Assembly: GCF_030580655.1 (NCBI RefSeq)
Contig: NZ_JAUQTB010000002.1
Coordinates: 62,001-126,000, forward strand
Length of the DNA stretch: 64,000 bases
Direction: 5' to 3'
DNA from: Paenibacillus lacisoli
GTDB taxonomy: Bacteria; Bacillota; Bacilli; Paenibacillales; Paenibacillaceae
Position 1 is the first letter of the stretch; each line of letters begins with the position of its first letter. Shown here piece by piece: positions 26,890-35,454 of this stretch. Both the position numbers and the translations under genes were made by a program. The notes under the pieces were generated by a model. That model was not told where the DNA came from, searched no databases, and saw only the letters and a program-made list of their open reading frames with translations.

Positions 26890-26925
26890 AGTTATCTAAA
26901 GTAAGTGTGATTGGAGGCCGGCATC

Positions 26926-27399
26926 ATGTTCTACGGGATTACCCTGGTTATCCTTCTTCTGGATCAACTCTCCAAATGGTGGATTCGAACCCACCTGCAA
27001 GTCGGCGGCTCCATGGAGATATGGAAAGGTGTGCTCCGCTTTACTCATTATGAGAATGCAGGTATTGCGTTCAGCCTGCTTCAGGGGTACGGCCGCTGGT
27101 TTGTTCCGGTTGCAGTTTTGTTTGTTCTGCTGATTCTCTATTATCGCCGCCGCGGCATGCTTGGCGGACGATTGGGAGACGCTGCCGCAGCCTTTTTTGT
27201 CGCGGGCGCGCTTGGTAACGCCCTGGACAGACTTCTGTTTAACCAGGTTACCGATTTTATTGCCTTCGACTCCAGTAACGGCATTCTGAACCTGTCCGAC
27301 TACGCATTGAATATCGGGTTAATTCTGTTTATCCTGGATTGGCTTATCAGCAGCATCTGCAGTTCCTTCTCATCAACAAGCAGGCCGTCCGGGAGATAA
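26926..27399 (+). CDS. lspA: Lipoprotein signal peptidase LspA (signal peptidase II)
   Basis: A 157-residue membrane aspartic protease that cleaves lipoprotein signal peptides after lipidation. Four hydrophobic helices and all conserved boxes are present: LDQLSKWW, HYENAGIAFSLL, GALGNALDRL with D101 and VTDFIAF with D110, the two catalytic aspartates. ATG at 26926 has GGAGG eight bases upstream. In Bacillus subtilis lspA precedes rluD and pyr genes; here it stands alone, so it may be a second, accessory copy in this genome. Confidence 0.92.
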   Translation: MFYGITLVILLLDQLSKWWIRTHLQVGGSMEIWKGVLRFTHYENAGIAFSLLQGYGRWFVPVAVLFVLLILYYRRRGMLGGRLGDAAAAFFVAGALGNALDRLLFNQVTDFIAFDSSNGILNLSDYALNIGLILFILDWLISSICSSFSSTSRPSGR

Positions 27400-27433
27400 A
27401 ACCAGAACCGCCTGCTTGTCAGTTATGTGAAAC

Positions 27434-27685
27434 CTAGTCGCGCGGGTAGTTCACCTGCATAATATCCATAAAAGGCACCTTCACCAGCTCTTCCTGTTGC
27501 TGTACATGTACCTTGCCTGTTCTCGGGTCCATACCTGCAATCACACCTCGCACTGTTTCTTCCTTCCCCCACACCGTCAATTCAATCTCTGACTCCTCAT
27601 GCATTGCCTCCGTCAGCTGATTTCCGATTTCCTCCAGAACAAATTCATCTCTGGTCGGTCTCTTGGCAACTTTTGCTTTGGCCAT
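27434..27685 (-). CDS. YolD-like small protein
   Basis: An 83-residue protein. The central part, LTEAMHEESEIELTVWGKEETVRGVIAGMDPRTG and the end VKVPFMDIMQVN, resembles the C-terminal beta-rich half of YolD-like proteins, some of which sit with DNA polymerase IV genes. The N-terminus is basic (MAKAKVAKRPTRDEF). ATG at 27685 has GGAGGT six bases upstream. No polymerase gene is adjacent; the next gene on this strand is upstream and encodes a DNA-alkylation-response protein. The function is unknown. Confidence 0.6.
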   Translation of the reverse strand: MAKAKVAKRPTRDEFVLEEIGNQLTEAMHEESEIELTVWGKEETVRGVIAGMDPRTGKVHVQQQEELVKVPFMDIMQVNYPRD

Positions 27686-27810
27686 CCGGGTACCTCCTTC
27701 TCTCTCGAATGCGAAAACCTGTTCGTTCATTCCATCACTATAGTCTACCATATTTGACAGTTAAATGGCTCAGCAAATGAAAGAAAAGTTAACTAACTTT
27801 CCTCATCTGA

Positions 27811-28134
27811 TCACTCTGATCCTGCTTCCTCGCTTTTGAGTTGGTGCTTCTCCAGGTTCACGGTATCCATCAGCCCGATTTCCACCCCTTCTCCCAGCAG
27901 ATACAACCGCTGTGTCTCCCGCTGAGCATCATCCTGAATTGAGATTTGACCTTGTGCATTAACGACTCGATGCCATGGAAGCTGATAACGGCTGCTCATG
28001 GAATGAAGAATACGGACAACCTGCCTGGCCGCACGGGGACTACCCGCCATGGCAGCGACCTGACCGTAGGTCATGACCTGCCCCTCCGGTATTTTACGAA
28101 GGATCTCGATCACTCTGGCTGTAAAAGGCTGCAT
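27811..28134 (-). CDS. Alkyltransferase-like protein (ATL, MGMT-family without active cysteine)
   Basis: A 107-residue protein with the DNA-binding domain fold of O6-methylguanine-DNA methyltransferase: VIEILRKIPEGQVMTYGQVAAMAG, then SPRAARQVVRIL. At the active-site position it reads PWHRV (53-57) instead of PCHRV, so W54 replaces the alkyl-accepting cysteine. Family knowledge: such ATL proteins bind O6-alkylguanine and hand the lesion to nucleotide excision repair rather than reversing it. Single gene on the minus strand, 125 bases upstream of the YolD-like gene. Confidence 0.85.
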   Translation of the reverse strand: MQPFTARVIEILRKIPEGQVMTYGQVAAMAGSPRAARQVVRILHSMSSRYQLPWHRVVNAQGQISIQDDAQRETQRLYLLGEGVEIGLMDTVNLEKHQLKSEEAGSE

Positions 28135-28214
28135 AACCGTGCCTCCCGTTCACTCGTCTATCCTCCCATCATACCGATTTCATCTGTGCTCAGGCAACTC
28201 TGTCTAACCAGACA

Positions 28215-28240
28215 CCAAAAAACCCTCCTGTAAAGGAGGG
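28215..28240 (-). terminator. Intrinsic terminator of the large secreted-protein gene
   Basis: CCCTCCT (28223-28229) and AGGAGGG (28234-28240) with a four-base loop; on the minus strand the stem is followed by TTTTTT. It lies 68 bases past the stop of the 926-residue gene. Confidence 0.85.
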
Positions 28241-28307
28241 CTAATCATTCATTGGAAGTTACTCTATGTCTGTCAAGCATTGCAGCTGCACCAATTCAAA
28301 ATTATTC

Positions 28308-31088
28308 TTATCGGCTCACCTTTACAACGAGGGTCTCACTGGACGTTGTCCCGGCTTCATTCACAAATTCAGCACGATACATGTATTCTCCAGGCTTACG
28401 TCCACTAATCGCCGTCTGGGCCTGCTGGGCAGACGGCGTAGCCGCCGCCAGAGCCTGGGTATCGATCAGCTGGTCATTCTCGTACAGCTTGTAAGAGGCT
28501 GCGTTTGTTCCCCACCACAGATGGGCAGATACGACATATGAGCCGTCTCCATCCCAGTTATCATGGGACAGCACCGGTTTGGCCGGATTGGCATCCCGTA
28601 CTTCTAAACTTAGTGGAGCTGTCTTCGTTGTGCCGAATGCGTTAACAAGTTCAGCTGTGTAAGTGTATGTTCCGTTCGATTTCCCGGTTACAGGAAACAC
28701 GGTGCTCTGGGCGCTTGGCGAAGCTGCCTTTAGATTCTGGGTACTGATCAAAGCCCCATTCTCATACAGCTTCACCTGACTCGCATTGTTCCCCCACCAG
28801 AGGTTAAGTTTGATGTTGTATACCCCGTCCAGCAAGCCTGTATCATAACCGTTGTCACTGGATAAAACAGCAGCTGCAGGAGCCCCTGAAGCTGCCGGAT
28901 CTGTGACCGGAGGCTCAGAAGTCTCGTGAGCAGCAATGTCGGCCGATCCTCTTGGCTTCAGCTGGTAGGCTCCTTTGAAGATGGAAGCAACCCCTGTAAT
29001 ATCTACCTTGTCGCCAGCCTGGAAAGCAAAAGCGCTTTGTGTAAATCCTGTACGAGCATCGACACGAATATGGCTGATCGTCCCGTTGTCTGCTGCAGCA
29101 TCAAATTCAAAAGACCCGGCTGGCGTCGCGCCGACCACATTGCTGATGGTCACGCCAGTCAGTTGAATCAGCTGTCCTTGATTGCTGCCGGTTACAGCCT
29201 CCGCCGCCACCGCTTCCGGCAGTGGCGCGGTGCCTGTCTTCTCCACAGACACCGGATCCGTAAGCTCCATCTCCGTGTTGTACAGGGCCAAGGAAGCTGT
29301 TACCTTGATCCGGTCGCCCTGATGAAACCCGCTTTGACTCTGGTACACATAGATTCCGCCGCTCTCATCCTGCAGGTAGAACGCCTGTCCGCCAAACGCT
29401 CCAGGCTCGGTGGTTACCACCCCTTCCACTGTTACCAGAGTACCTTCAGCCTTACTGCGCGCTTCGGCAATGCTCACCTGAACCGGCACCGGATTCCCTG
29501 CCTCAGTCAGCGGTTCGGCAGGTACGTTCGCAATGGTGACGGCCGTTGTCAGCAGATTGCTTCCATTCTGCCGCAGTCGCAGATTGGCTGCTCCTTCTGT
29601 ACCTGGCTTCATGCGGACCGTCAGATCCTTGTACGCATGTCCTTTGCTGTCTGCTGTCAGACTGAACGTCTGACTATACCCGTAAGCAGACGGCCAGGTG
29701 CCGTCACTGTTCTGAATCTGGGCAACCTGCGTACCGCCAGCCGTATAGATTCCTGCACTGAAGCCGCCAAGCGTCGCGTTTGCCGCTAATTGATCAGCCG
29801 TTACGCGAATCTGAAATACCTCACTGCTCGGAAGCTGTGCCTGCTTGACGAATCCGTAGGCTGCATTCGCAGCAGCAGCCGGCCCGCCGTAGGAACCCGG
29901 CTTGAACGTCGAAGCGTCGTACCATTTGTATCCCGCGGCAGGTGCAGACCAAGGTTCAGCCTGAGGTTCTGTGGATGTCTGCGGGGTCTCCATCGGAAGC
30001 AGCTTGGTTGCCGCATCCAGCTTCAGGTTGGGCACCTGTGTAAAATCCGTGTAATCTTCCTTGTCTGCCAGCCAATCCACCATCTGGACGAGAAGCTTGG
30101 CATCATCCTGTTCCTTGAAGCCATCGTAGGTTGTCTTCCTGGCTCCAGTCTCCTCGCGGAGGTATTTAGGCGTTGCATCTTCAACCGGGGAGGAATCTCC
30201 AATAAAAGCAGCTTTGCCTTTCTGGACCTTGGCCACAGCTGCATAAGGCCCTTCCGCTATACCGCCGCCATTATAGACTCCCTGATCGACTGCACTCCCC
30301 CATGCTTCCGAGGTCTGCGGAAGATAGACAATCCCTTTAGCTTTGGCCGGATCCACAATGGCGAGTGTAGAACCTGCGTGCATAGCTACATTCGATACCC
30401 CCTTCGTGATACCGAAAGACTGTTCCGGGGATACAATATTATTCGCGTTAATGTCACCCAGGGCATTGTAACGAAAACGGATACCGAAATTTGCAGCCAG
30501 CCAATCCGAGCTTGTTACCCCCTGCATAGCTGCCGAATTACGCTCCTCGGTGGACATGCCTTTGGCCGGGTCGTCCCAGGCACCGCGGCGATAACCGTTA
30601 ATGGACTCGGATCCGTCCCAGCGGTTTTTGTTGCGGTCTGCGTTGTAGTGATCTCCAATGAAGAAAATACTACCGCCGCTTTTCACATACTGCTCCATGG
30701 CGGCCTGTTCGGTTGTCTTAAAAGGAATATTGGGCTCTGCAATAACAAATACATCATAATTGCTCAAATCGCTATACGTGAAAGGTCCGGATTTACGCAG
30801 TTCCTGGACGTCAAAACCATCCTCGGCCAACGCGTTGCCAAAATCAGAGAACCCGCCGTCGATGACCCAGTCGGCTGCTCCCGAGGTTTGACCGTGCGTG
30901 TTGTCGAATAGAATTTTTTTGCCGGCATGCTCGTTGACCACCTTTGCCTCAATGCTTGGTGCCGGATCACTCGGACCCTCGGCATGAGCCTCATTTCCTC
31001 CGATCCATCCTGGCTGCAGCGACAGGGCCAGCGACAGAGCCAAGGCTGTCTTTACCCCTGCTGCTCTCAGTCTAGCGAATGTTCCCAT
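28308..31088 (-). CDS. Large secreted multidomain protein: GATase-like domain, OB-fold, two C-terminal chitinase-N-like repeats
   Basis: A 926-residue exported protein. A signal peptide (about residues 1-36, cleavage near AHA-EG) precedes an alpha/beta domain (about 55-345) starting KKILFDNTHGQTSGAADW with YDVFVIAEPN and GGSIFFIGDHYNADRNKN, like the DUF4350/ThuA group of class I glutamine-amidotransferase-like folds. A YhcR-type OB-fold follows (about 545-700; LVTVEGVVTTEPG, YLQDESGGIYVYQSQSG, as in secreted nucleases), then two related ~95-residue Ig-like modules at the C-terminus, each with LWWG.NA..KLYEN. No nuclease catalytic domain is apparent. ATG at 31088 follows AAGGAGG by six bases. 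The substrate is unknown; extracellular binding or hydrolysis is inferred. Confidence 0.75.
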   Translation of the reverse strand: MGTFARLRAAGVKTALALSLALSLQPGWIGGNEAHAEGPSDPAPSIEAKVVNEHAGKKILFDNTHGQTSGAADWVIDGGFSDFGNALAEDGFDVQELRKSGPFTYSDLSNYDVFVIAEPNIPFKTTEQAAMEQYVKSGGSIFFIGDHYNADRNKNRWDGSESINGYRRGAWDDPAKGMSTEERNSAAMQGVTSSDWLAANFGIRFRYNALGDINANNIVSPEQSFGITKGVSNVAMHAGSTLAIVDPAKAKGIVYLPQTSEAWGSAVDQGVYNGGGIAEGPYAAVAKVQKGKAAFIGDSSPVEDATPKYLREETGARKTTYDGFKEQDDAKLLVQMVDWLADKEDYTDFTQVPNLKLDAATKLLPMETPQTSTEPQAEPWSAPAAGYKWYDASTFKPGSYGGPAAAANAAYGFVKQAQLPSSEVFQIRVTADQLAANATLGGFSAGIYTAGGTQVAQIQNSDGTWPSAYGYSQTFSLTADSKGHAYKDLTVRMKPGTEGAANLRLRQNGSNLLTTAVTIANVPAEPLTEAGNPVPVQVSIAEARSKAEGTLVTVEGVVTTEPGAFGGQAFYLQDESGGIYVYQSQSGFHQGDRIKVTASLALYNTEMELTDPVSVEKTGTAPLPEAVAAEAVTGSNQGQLIQLTGVTISNVVGATPAGSFEFDAAADNGTISHIRVDARTGFTQSAFAFQAGDKVDITGVASIFKGAYQLKPRGSADIAAHETSEPPVTDPAASGAPAAAVLSSDNGYDTGLLDGVYNIKLNLWWGNNASQVKLYENGALISTQNLKAASPSAQSTVFPVTGKSNGTYTYTAELVNAFGTTKTAPLSLEVRDANPAKPVLSHDNWDGDGSYVVSAHLWWGTNAASYKLYENDQLIDTQALAAATPSAQQAQTAISGRKPGEYMYRAEFVNEAGTTSSETLVVKVSR

Positions 31089-31191
31089 CATATTCCTCCT
31101 TAGGTTTCTATTAGGTAGGTAACTGTTTGACGCCCCCATTCTACCACAGAAAAAAAGGATATGGTGCCGTTTTATGTAAAAAAATCTATGA

Positions 31192-31225
31192 CAAAAAACA
31201 CCGCATATCCATCGATTTGCGGTGT
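31192..31225 (-). terminator. Intrinsic terminator of the small Cys-rich-tail gene
   Basis: ACACCGCA (31198-31205) pairs with TGCGGTGT (31218-31225); the minus strand continues with a T run. Located 42 bases after the stop at 31268. Confidence 0.8.
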
Positions 31226-31267
31226 CCATACATGTCATCTATAAGGATGCGCTGCTTTATTCTTGAC

Positions 31268-31483
31268 TTAGGAGCTGCAGCCCTCGCATTCATAATACTG
31301 CTGCGTCGCATCCAGCGTCTTCAGCAGCTGACCCACAATAACATCTTCCAGATCAACAAACTCCAGATCAGCGACTCTCTCACGGATTGCAGTTCTGGCC
31401 TGCTCCTCATTCTCCGCCACCCAGCTGAATTCACCTTTATAGCCGGTCGACTTCACTTCATATTCAAACAAATAACGTATCAT
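31268..31483 (-). CDS. Small hypothetical protein with C-terminal CEGCSS
   Basis: A 71-residue protein, not recognised as a named family. It begins MIRYLFEYEVKSTGYKG, a beta-strand-like pattern, has an acidic helical middle (ENEEQARTAIRERVADLEF), and ends YYECEGCSS with two cysteines three residues apart, which could bind a metal or form a disulfide. The start has AAGGAGGAG seven bases upstream and the gene has its own terminator, which support expression. It does not overlap neighbours. Confidence 0.65.
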   Translation of the reverse strand: MIRYLFEYEVKSTGYKGEFSWVAENEEQARTAIRERVADLEFVDLEDVIVGQLLKTLDATQQYYECEGCSS

Positions 31484-31804
31484 CTATTCTCCTCCTTCAC
31501 CAAAACGGTTCTACCATTGTGCCACGAATCTAAGACAAAAGGGAAGACTTATTATCCCAGAATAAATAGATTTACATTCTTCTTTTCAATATAAAACGCT
31601 ATCATTCAGGCCGTAATAATGGTCGAATCTTCCTCTATGCCCATTGATCTACTAGAGCGTTCCCTCTTTTAGGTATGTTACATTAATTCCAAGCATTTAA
31701 GTGGACTATCCACAGATTACCTGTAATCTCAGAATTAATCAGTCTCAGGTATGATCTTGACGGCTTGCATCACCTAAAATTTTTATCGAAAAGGACGTGT
31801 CTGT
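31484..31804. other. Intergenic region upstream of the NlpC/P60 gene
   Basis: About 321 AT-rich bases. It must contain promoters for the small minus-strand gene and for the NlpC/P60 gene. TTGACG at 31757-31762 looks like a -35, but a -10 at normal spacing would put the start of the transcript on the ribosome site. I see no ydaO-type c-di-AMP riboswitch core and no further coding frame. Confidence 0.4.
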
Positions 31805-32287
31805 TTGTTCAAAAAAATGACGATCGCATCCATAATGGCTTTATCGCTGCTGACTGCAGCATCTACAGTAATGCCCGCATCCTCTGTCTCTGCCAATGAA
31901 GCCTATGCTGCACATGGCAGCCAAATTGTGAAAACCGCTAAATCCTATATGGGCAAGGTCATATACAAGTTCGGCACTCGTAATCCAAGCAAACTGATGT
32001 TTGACTGCTCCTCTTTCACACAATATGTATTTAAAAAGAACGGCATTTCCATTCCATGGGGCTCCCAGGCACAGGCTAAAGTGGGCAAACGTGTCTCAAG
32101 CAAGTCTAAACTTGCCGTCGGGGATCTGGTGATGTTCAGCGTGGGAAATCCTGGTAAAATCAACCATGTCGGCATCTATATCGGAAATGGCCAATTCATC
32201 AGCAACACGAAAAGCGGCGGCGTCTCAATTAACAGCATGAATAAAGGATATTGGGGCAGCCGTTATATTACGGGAAGACATTACTAA
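31805..32287 (+). CDS. Secreted NlpC/P60 cell-wall endopeptidase
   Basis: A 160-residue protein with a signal peptide (MFKKMTIASIMALSLL, cleavage near residue 30-36) and an NlpC/P60 domain from about residue 38. The catalytic cysteine is C68 in FDCSSFTQYVF and the histidine H121 in INHVGIYIGNG. The family cleaves D-gamma-glutamyl-diaminopimelate or similar bonds in peptidoglycan peptides. The start is TTG 31805, nine bases after AAGGA; the first ATG (31817) is too far from that site and would shorten the basic signal N-terminus. Stand-alone catalytic domain without LysM or SH3 modules. Confidence 0.88.
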   Translation: MFKKMTIASIMALSLLTAASTVMPASSVSANEAYAAHGSQIVKTAKSYMGKVIYKFGTRNPSKLMFDCSSFTQYVFKKNGISIPWGSQAQAKVGKRVSSKSKLAVGDLVMFSVGNPGKINHVGIYIGNGQFISNTKSGGVSINSMNKGYWGSRYITGRHY

Positions 32288-32303
32288 TCGACAGCACAGC
32301 CAG

Positions 32304-32351
32304 ACAAAATAACAGCCTTCCGCTGCTGCAGCGTGAAGGCTGTTATTTTGT
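32304..32351. terminator. Bidirectional terminator with 17-bp perfect stem
   Basis: ACAAAATAACAGCCTTC (32304-32320) is the exact reverse complement of GAAGGCTGTTATTTTGT (32335-32351). It lies between the convergent NlpC/P60 and SDR genes and carries A and T runs on both sides. Confidence 0.9.
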
Positions 32352-32363
32352 TCAAGGCCGAAA

Positions 32364-33008
32364 TCAAATATGACGGACCGCCTCTTGAATGGACTGGTCT
32401 CCGGACACAAGATCCACAGCACGTCTGAACGTATTCTTCTGATCCAGCACAGCAATAATAGCTGCGGCAACATCCGCACGCGGTATTCGGCCTGTCTCGA
32501 TGTTATCGGCCATTCGGATTCGCCCCGTACCCGGCTCATTCACCAGACCGCCAGGACGCAGAATGGTATAGTCCAGTGCACTTTGGGTTAAGGCTCGGTC
32601 TGCAAAATGCTTCGCGACATAATAAGGCTTGATCTGTTCACTCCAGTTCTCTCTGCGGTGTGCCTGCAGGGCGCTGACCATAACAAAACGCTGTACGCCT
32701 GCTTTCTCAGCAGCTTCAACCGTTTTCACAGCACCGTCAAGGTCAATCAGCAGTGTCTTATCGGACCCTGTACTTCCGCCGGAACCTGCGGTGAATACGA
32801 TGGCTTCACAGTCTCCAACTGCTTCTGCAATAGAGCTGACACTGCCCTCAAGGTCTGCCACAACGGCTTCGATCCCCTGCTTCTCAAGAGCCTTCGCCTG
32901 ATCCTCACTCCGTACCATGGCTCGTACCGTATGATGCTCATGGTGCTGCAGCTGCTCTACCAGCAGTTTGCCGATTTGACCATTTGCTCCTACAACCAGT
33001 ACTTTCAT
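32364..33008 (-). CDS. Atypical SDR / NAD(P)-binding protein (YhfK-like)
   Basis: A 214-residue Rossmann-fold protein of the atypical short-chain dehydrogenase group. The nucleotide motif is VLVVGANGQIGKLL, followed by VRAMVRS, AIVFTAGSGGSTG, and a YYVAKHFAD segment with the tyrosine and lysine of SDRs; DYTILRPGGL is typical of the NmrA/SDR5 group. The reaction is unknown. ATG at 33008 follows AAGGAGG by eight bases. It comes 13 bases after the LysR gene on the same strand, so both are probably one transcript. Confidence 0.85.
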   Translation of the reverse strand: MKVLVVGANGQIGKLLVEQLQHHEHHTVRAMVRSEDQAKALEKQGIEAVVADLEGSVSSIAEAVGDCEAIVFTAGSGGSTGSDKTLLIDLDGAVKTVEAAEKAGVQRFVMVSALQAHRRENWSEQIKPYYVAKHFADRALTQSALDYTILRPGGLVNEPGTGRIRMADNIETGRIPRADVAAAIIAVLDQKNTFRRAVDLVSGDQSIQEAVRHI

Positions 33009-33021
33009 TATAGCTGCCTCC

Positions 33022-33939
33022 TTAGGGTGTGACGGCTTCTTGCTGCTGCCGCCAGATCTGTGCATGTTGATTCGTCATTTCCATCAGCTCCCGAAGGGCG
33101 GGAGACTGCCATTTCTTCGGGTGATAAGCCAGCATGGTCGAAACCCGCTGTGAACGGTCATCCCAGCCCAAACGAACCATCCGACCGGATGCCAGTTCAC
33201 TGCGGACGGTAACAAGCGGCAGAAAAGACAGGCCCAGCCCGGAAATCACACACTGCTTGATCGCCTCAATGCTCCAGAATTCAAGCGTGGGATCCGGAAA
33301 AACACCATGACCGTGAAGATATTTCTCAAACAGCGAGCGATAGGAGCAGCCAGATTCCGTATGCAGAATAACCTCGTCCTTGAGCTGTTCTGGAAGTACT
33401 TTTTCCGCAGATGCCAGCCGATGCCCGCAAGGGGCCACCAGTGCCATTTCTTCTTCAATCAGCACTGAAATGTTCAGATCCTTGTCTTCATGCTGAGGCT
33501 GGAGAAGGAAGGCTAGATCCAGTTCTCCGGAACGAAGCTGATCCCCCATCTGCCAGCATAAACCGGGCTTCAAAATCATTTTGACCTGTGGATACCGCTC
33601 TTTATACTCCTGGATAATCCCGGGCAGCCGAAATGCGGCCAGCGATTCCGGGGCTCCGATTGTCAATGTGCCTGCCACCTCATGGTCGCTCTTCAGCGAG
33701 GCTTCTGCCTGACTATGGATATCAGCAATCTGTCTGGCATACGGCAGGAGTTTGCGGCCTGCCTCGGTCAGTGCAATCTTTTTACCGATCCGGTCGAACA
33801 GCGGTTGGCCGAGCTCGGTCTCCAAAGTCTGAATCTGCGCGGTTATGCTGGACTGGGCATATTCCATCTTCTGCGCCGCACGGGTAAAGCTGCCGGTCTC
33901 AACGACCACGAGGAAAGTAAATAAATGGCGGGATTCCAT
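33022..33939 (-). CDS. LysR-family transcriptional regulator
   Basis: A 305-residue LTTR. The winged helix (residues 1-60) reads RHLFTFLVVVETGSFTRAA, SSITAQIQTLE, ELGQPLFDRIGKKIALT; the effector domain follows from about residue 90 (TLTIGAPESLAAFRLP). Its gene is divergent from an APC-type exporter and co-directional with the SDR gene, the usual layout for local control. ATG at 33939 has GAGGAG seven bases upstream; in-frame codons upstream lack a ribosome site. The effector is not known. Confidence 0.9.
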   Translation of the reverse strand: MESRHLFTFLVVVETGSFTRAAQKMEYAQSSITAQIQTLETELGQPLFDRIGKKIALTEAGRKLLPYARQIADIHSQAEASLKSDHEVAGTLTIGAPESLAAFRLPGIIQEYKERYPQVKMILKPGLCWQMGDQLRSGELDLAFLLQPQHEDKDLNISVLIEEEMALVAPCGHRLASAEKVLPEQLKDEVILHTESGCSYRSLFEKYLHGHGVFPDPTLEFWSIEAIKQCVISGLGLSFLPLVTVRSELASGRMVRLGWDDRSQRVSTMLAYHPKKWQSPALRELMEMTNQHAQIWRQQQEAVTP

Positions 33940-34029
33940 ACATCCGCTCCTCTCTGCGTTCCTTACTGGCTTTTCCCAGAATCGTTCCATCGGAATAACC
34001 GATAGGTTGATTCGAAATATTCTGTTTTT

Positions 34030-34048
34030 CAGATACATTGATTATCTG
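34030..34048. promoter_or_regulatory. Candidate LysR operator between LysR and the exporter gene
   Basis: CAGATA (34030-34035) and TATCTG (34043-34048) form an inverted repeat with a seven-base spacer, 42-60 bases before the exporter start. Size and place fit an LTTR site; the exact T-N11-A assignment is uncertain. Confidence 0.45.
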
Positions 34049-34089
34049 ATATTCTGGGTTCAAATACAAGGAAAGCAGGAGCTACTCAT

Positions 34090-35385
34090 ATGAAATCATC
34101 ACATCGGCTTCAACAAACGATCGGCATGCCGCAGGCCATCGCCCTATATATCGGAGCTGTTCTGGGCTCCGGGATTCTGATTACTCCGGGTCTGGCCGCT
34201 GAAACGGCAGGTCCGGCTTCCATGCTGGCCTGGGGATTCATGACCCTTCTCATTATCCCTATGGCCTTATCGATGGGCTTGTTATCTGCCAGATACCCGA
34301 ATGCCGGAGGCGTTTCCCATTTTGTAACGTTGGCTTTCGGTCCGCGGATGGGCGCACTTACAGGCTGGTTCTTCATGATGTCTGTACCGATCGGTGCCCC
34401 GGTCGCTGCCCTGACCGGAGCAGGTTATATGGCTTCTGCCCTCGGCTGGGGGGAAGAAGCCAAAGTTTTGATCGCCGCTTTCATTCTGTTGGTAGGACTG
34501 CTGATCAATGTGGCAGGCATGAAACTTGCCGGAAGCATTCAGATTGCCGTAGTGCTCGCCATTTTGGTGATTTTGGTCTTTGCCTTCCTGACCGCTGTTC
34601 CCCAAATACGTCCCGTTCACTTTCATCCTTTCATGCCCCACGGCTGGGTATCTGTAGGTCAGGCAGCCGCCATGCTGTTCTGGTGCTTTATCGGCTGGGA
34701 AGCAGTCTCCCACTTATCCGAGGAATTCAAGGATCCACAGCGCGCAGCCATCAAAGGGGTGACCATTGCGGCAATAATCGTAGGTATCTTATATTTTCTG
34801 ACGGCACTGGCTGCCGTCGGCACACAAAGTTACTTAGCAGCTGACTCCGGTGCTTCACTGGTATGGATTATCAGCGGTCCCCTCGGTCAGGCAGGTGCCG
34901 TCATTGCCGGTCTGACCGGCGTATTCATCTGCATGGCCACGATCATCGCCTACGTAGGGGCTGCCTCCCGGGTAGCTTATGCTCTGGCCAGCCAGGGTCA
35001 TGCTCCAGGGTGGTTTCTCCGTCAATCTAGTCGTTACGGCACCCCTGTCGGCGCTCTTGGGTTCCTTGCACTTTGCTTCACTGCAGTGCTTAGTCTATAT
35101 GCGAGCGGTACGCTGTCGCTTTCTACATTGATTCAACTGCCGAATGCCTCCTTTATCCTGACTTATCTGGGTGGATGTGCGGCAGGGATCAAGCTGCTGA
35201 AAGATTACCGCTGGGGAAGCAAAATCAGCTGGATTTCTTTTGCCGCCACGCTGGCTATTTTCCCTTTTACCGGCTGGGCTGTTCTGTACCCGTGTGCTAT
35301 TGTTATCCTCTTCTTCCTTTACACAAGACTCACTCGGCGTCCTGCTTCCCTGCAGGAGGGATCCATTCGAGGCAGAGCAAATTGA
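34090..35385 (+). CDS. APC-superfamily amino-acid transporter, YjeH-like
   Basis: A 431-residue permease with about 12 hydrophobic helices. It starts with the APC motif QAIALYIGAVLGSGILITPGL, and LFWCFIGWEAVSHLSEEFKDPQRA in helix 6-7 is close to the YjeH type of amino-acid exporter (methionine and branched-chain amino acids in Escherichia coli). Substrate and direction here are inferred. ATG at 34090 follows CAGGAG by eight bases. It is divergent from the LysR gene, which likely controls it. Confidence 0.85.
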   Translation: MKSSHRLQQTIGMPQAIALYIGAVLGSGILITPGLAAETAGPASMLAWGFMTLLIIPMALSMGLLSARYPNAGGVSHFVTLAFGPRMGALTGWFFMMSVPIGAPVAALTGAGYMASALGWGEEAKVLIAAFILLVGLLINVAGMKLAGSIQIAVVLAILVILVFAFLTAVPQIRPVHFHPFMPHGWVSVGQAAAMLFWCFIGWEAVSHLSEEFKDPQRAAIKGVTIAAIIVGILYFLTALAAVGTQSYLAADSGASLVWIISGPLGQAGAVIAGLTGVFICMATIIAYVGAASRVAYALASQGHAPGWFLRQSSRYGTPVGALGFLALCFTAVLSLYASGTLSLSTLIQLPNASFILTYLGGCAAGIKLLKDYRWGSKISWISFAATLAIFPFTGWAVLYPCAIVILFFLYTRLTRRPASLQEGSIRGRAN

Positions 35386-35454
35386 CAACATCTGGTCCTA
35401 TTCTATAATGGGGAAGATAGGTTTATTATTCTGTAAGCATGAGGAGTTATACGG

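Noticed and set aside
29790..30911. Long plus-strand open frame opposite the secreted multidomain protein
   Set aside because: It lies wholly antisense to a gene with clear domains, has no ribosome site, and its composition is that of a shadow frame.
31757..31786. TTGACG/TTTTAT promoter for the NlpC/P60 gene
   Set aside because: The -10 is poor and the implied transcript start would fall on the ribosome binding site.
31484..31804. c-di-AMP (ydaO-type) riboswitch before the NlpC/P60 gene
   Set aside because: Such switches often precede cell-wall hydrolases, but the conserved core and a leader terminator are not visible here.
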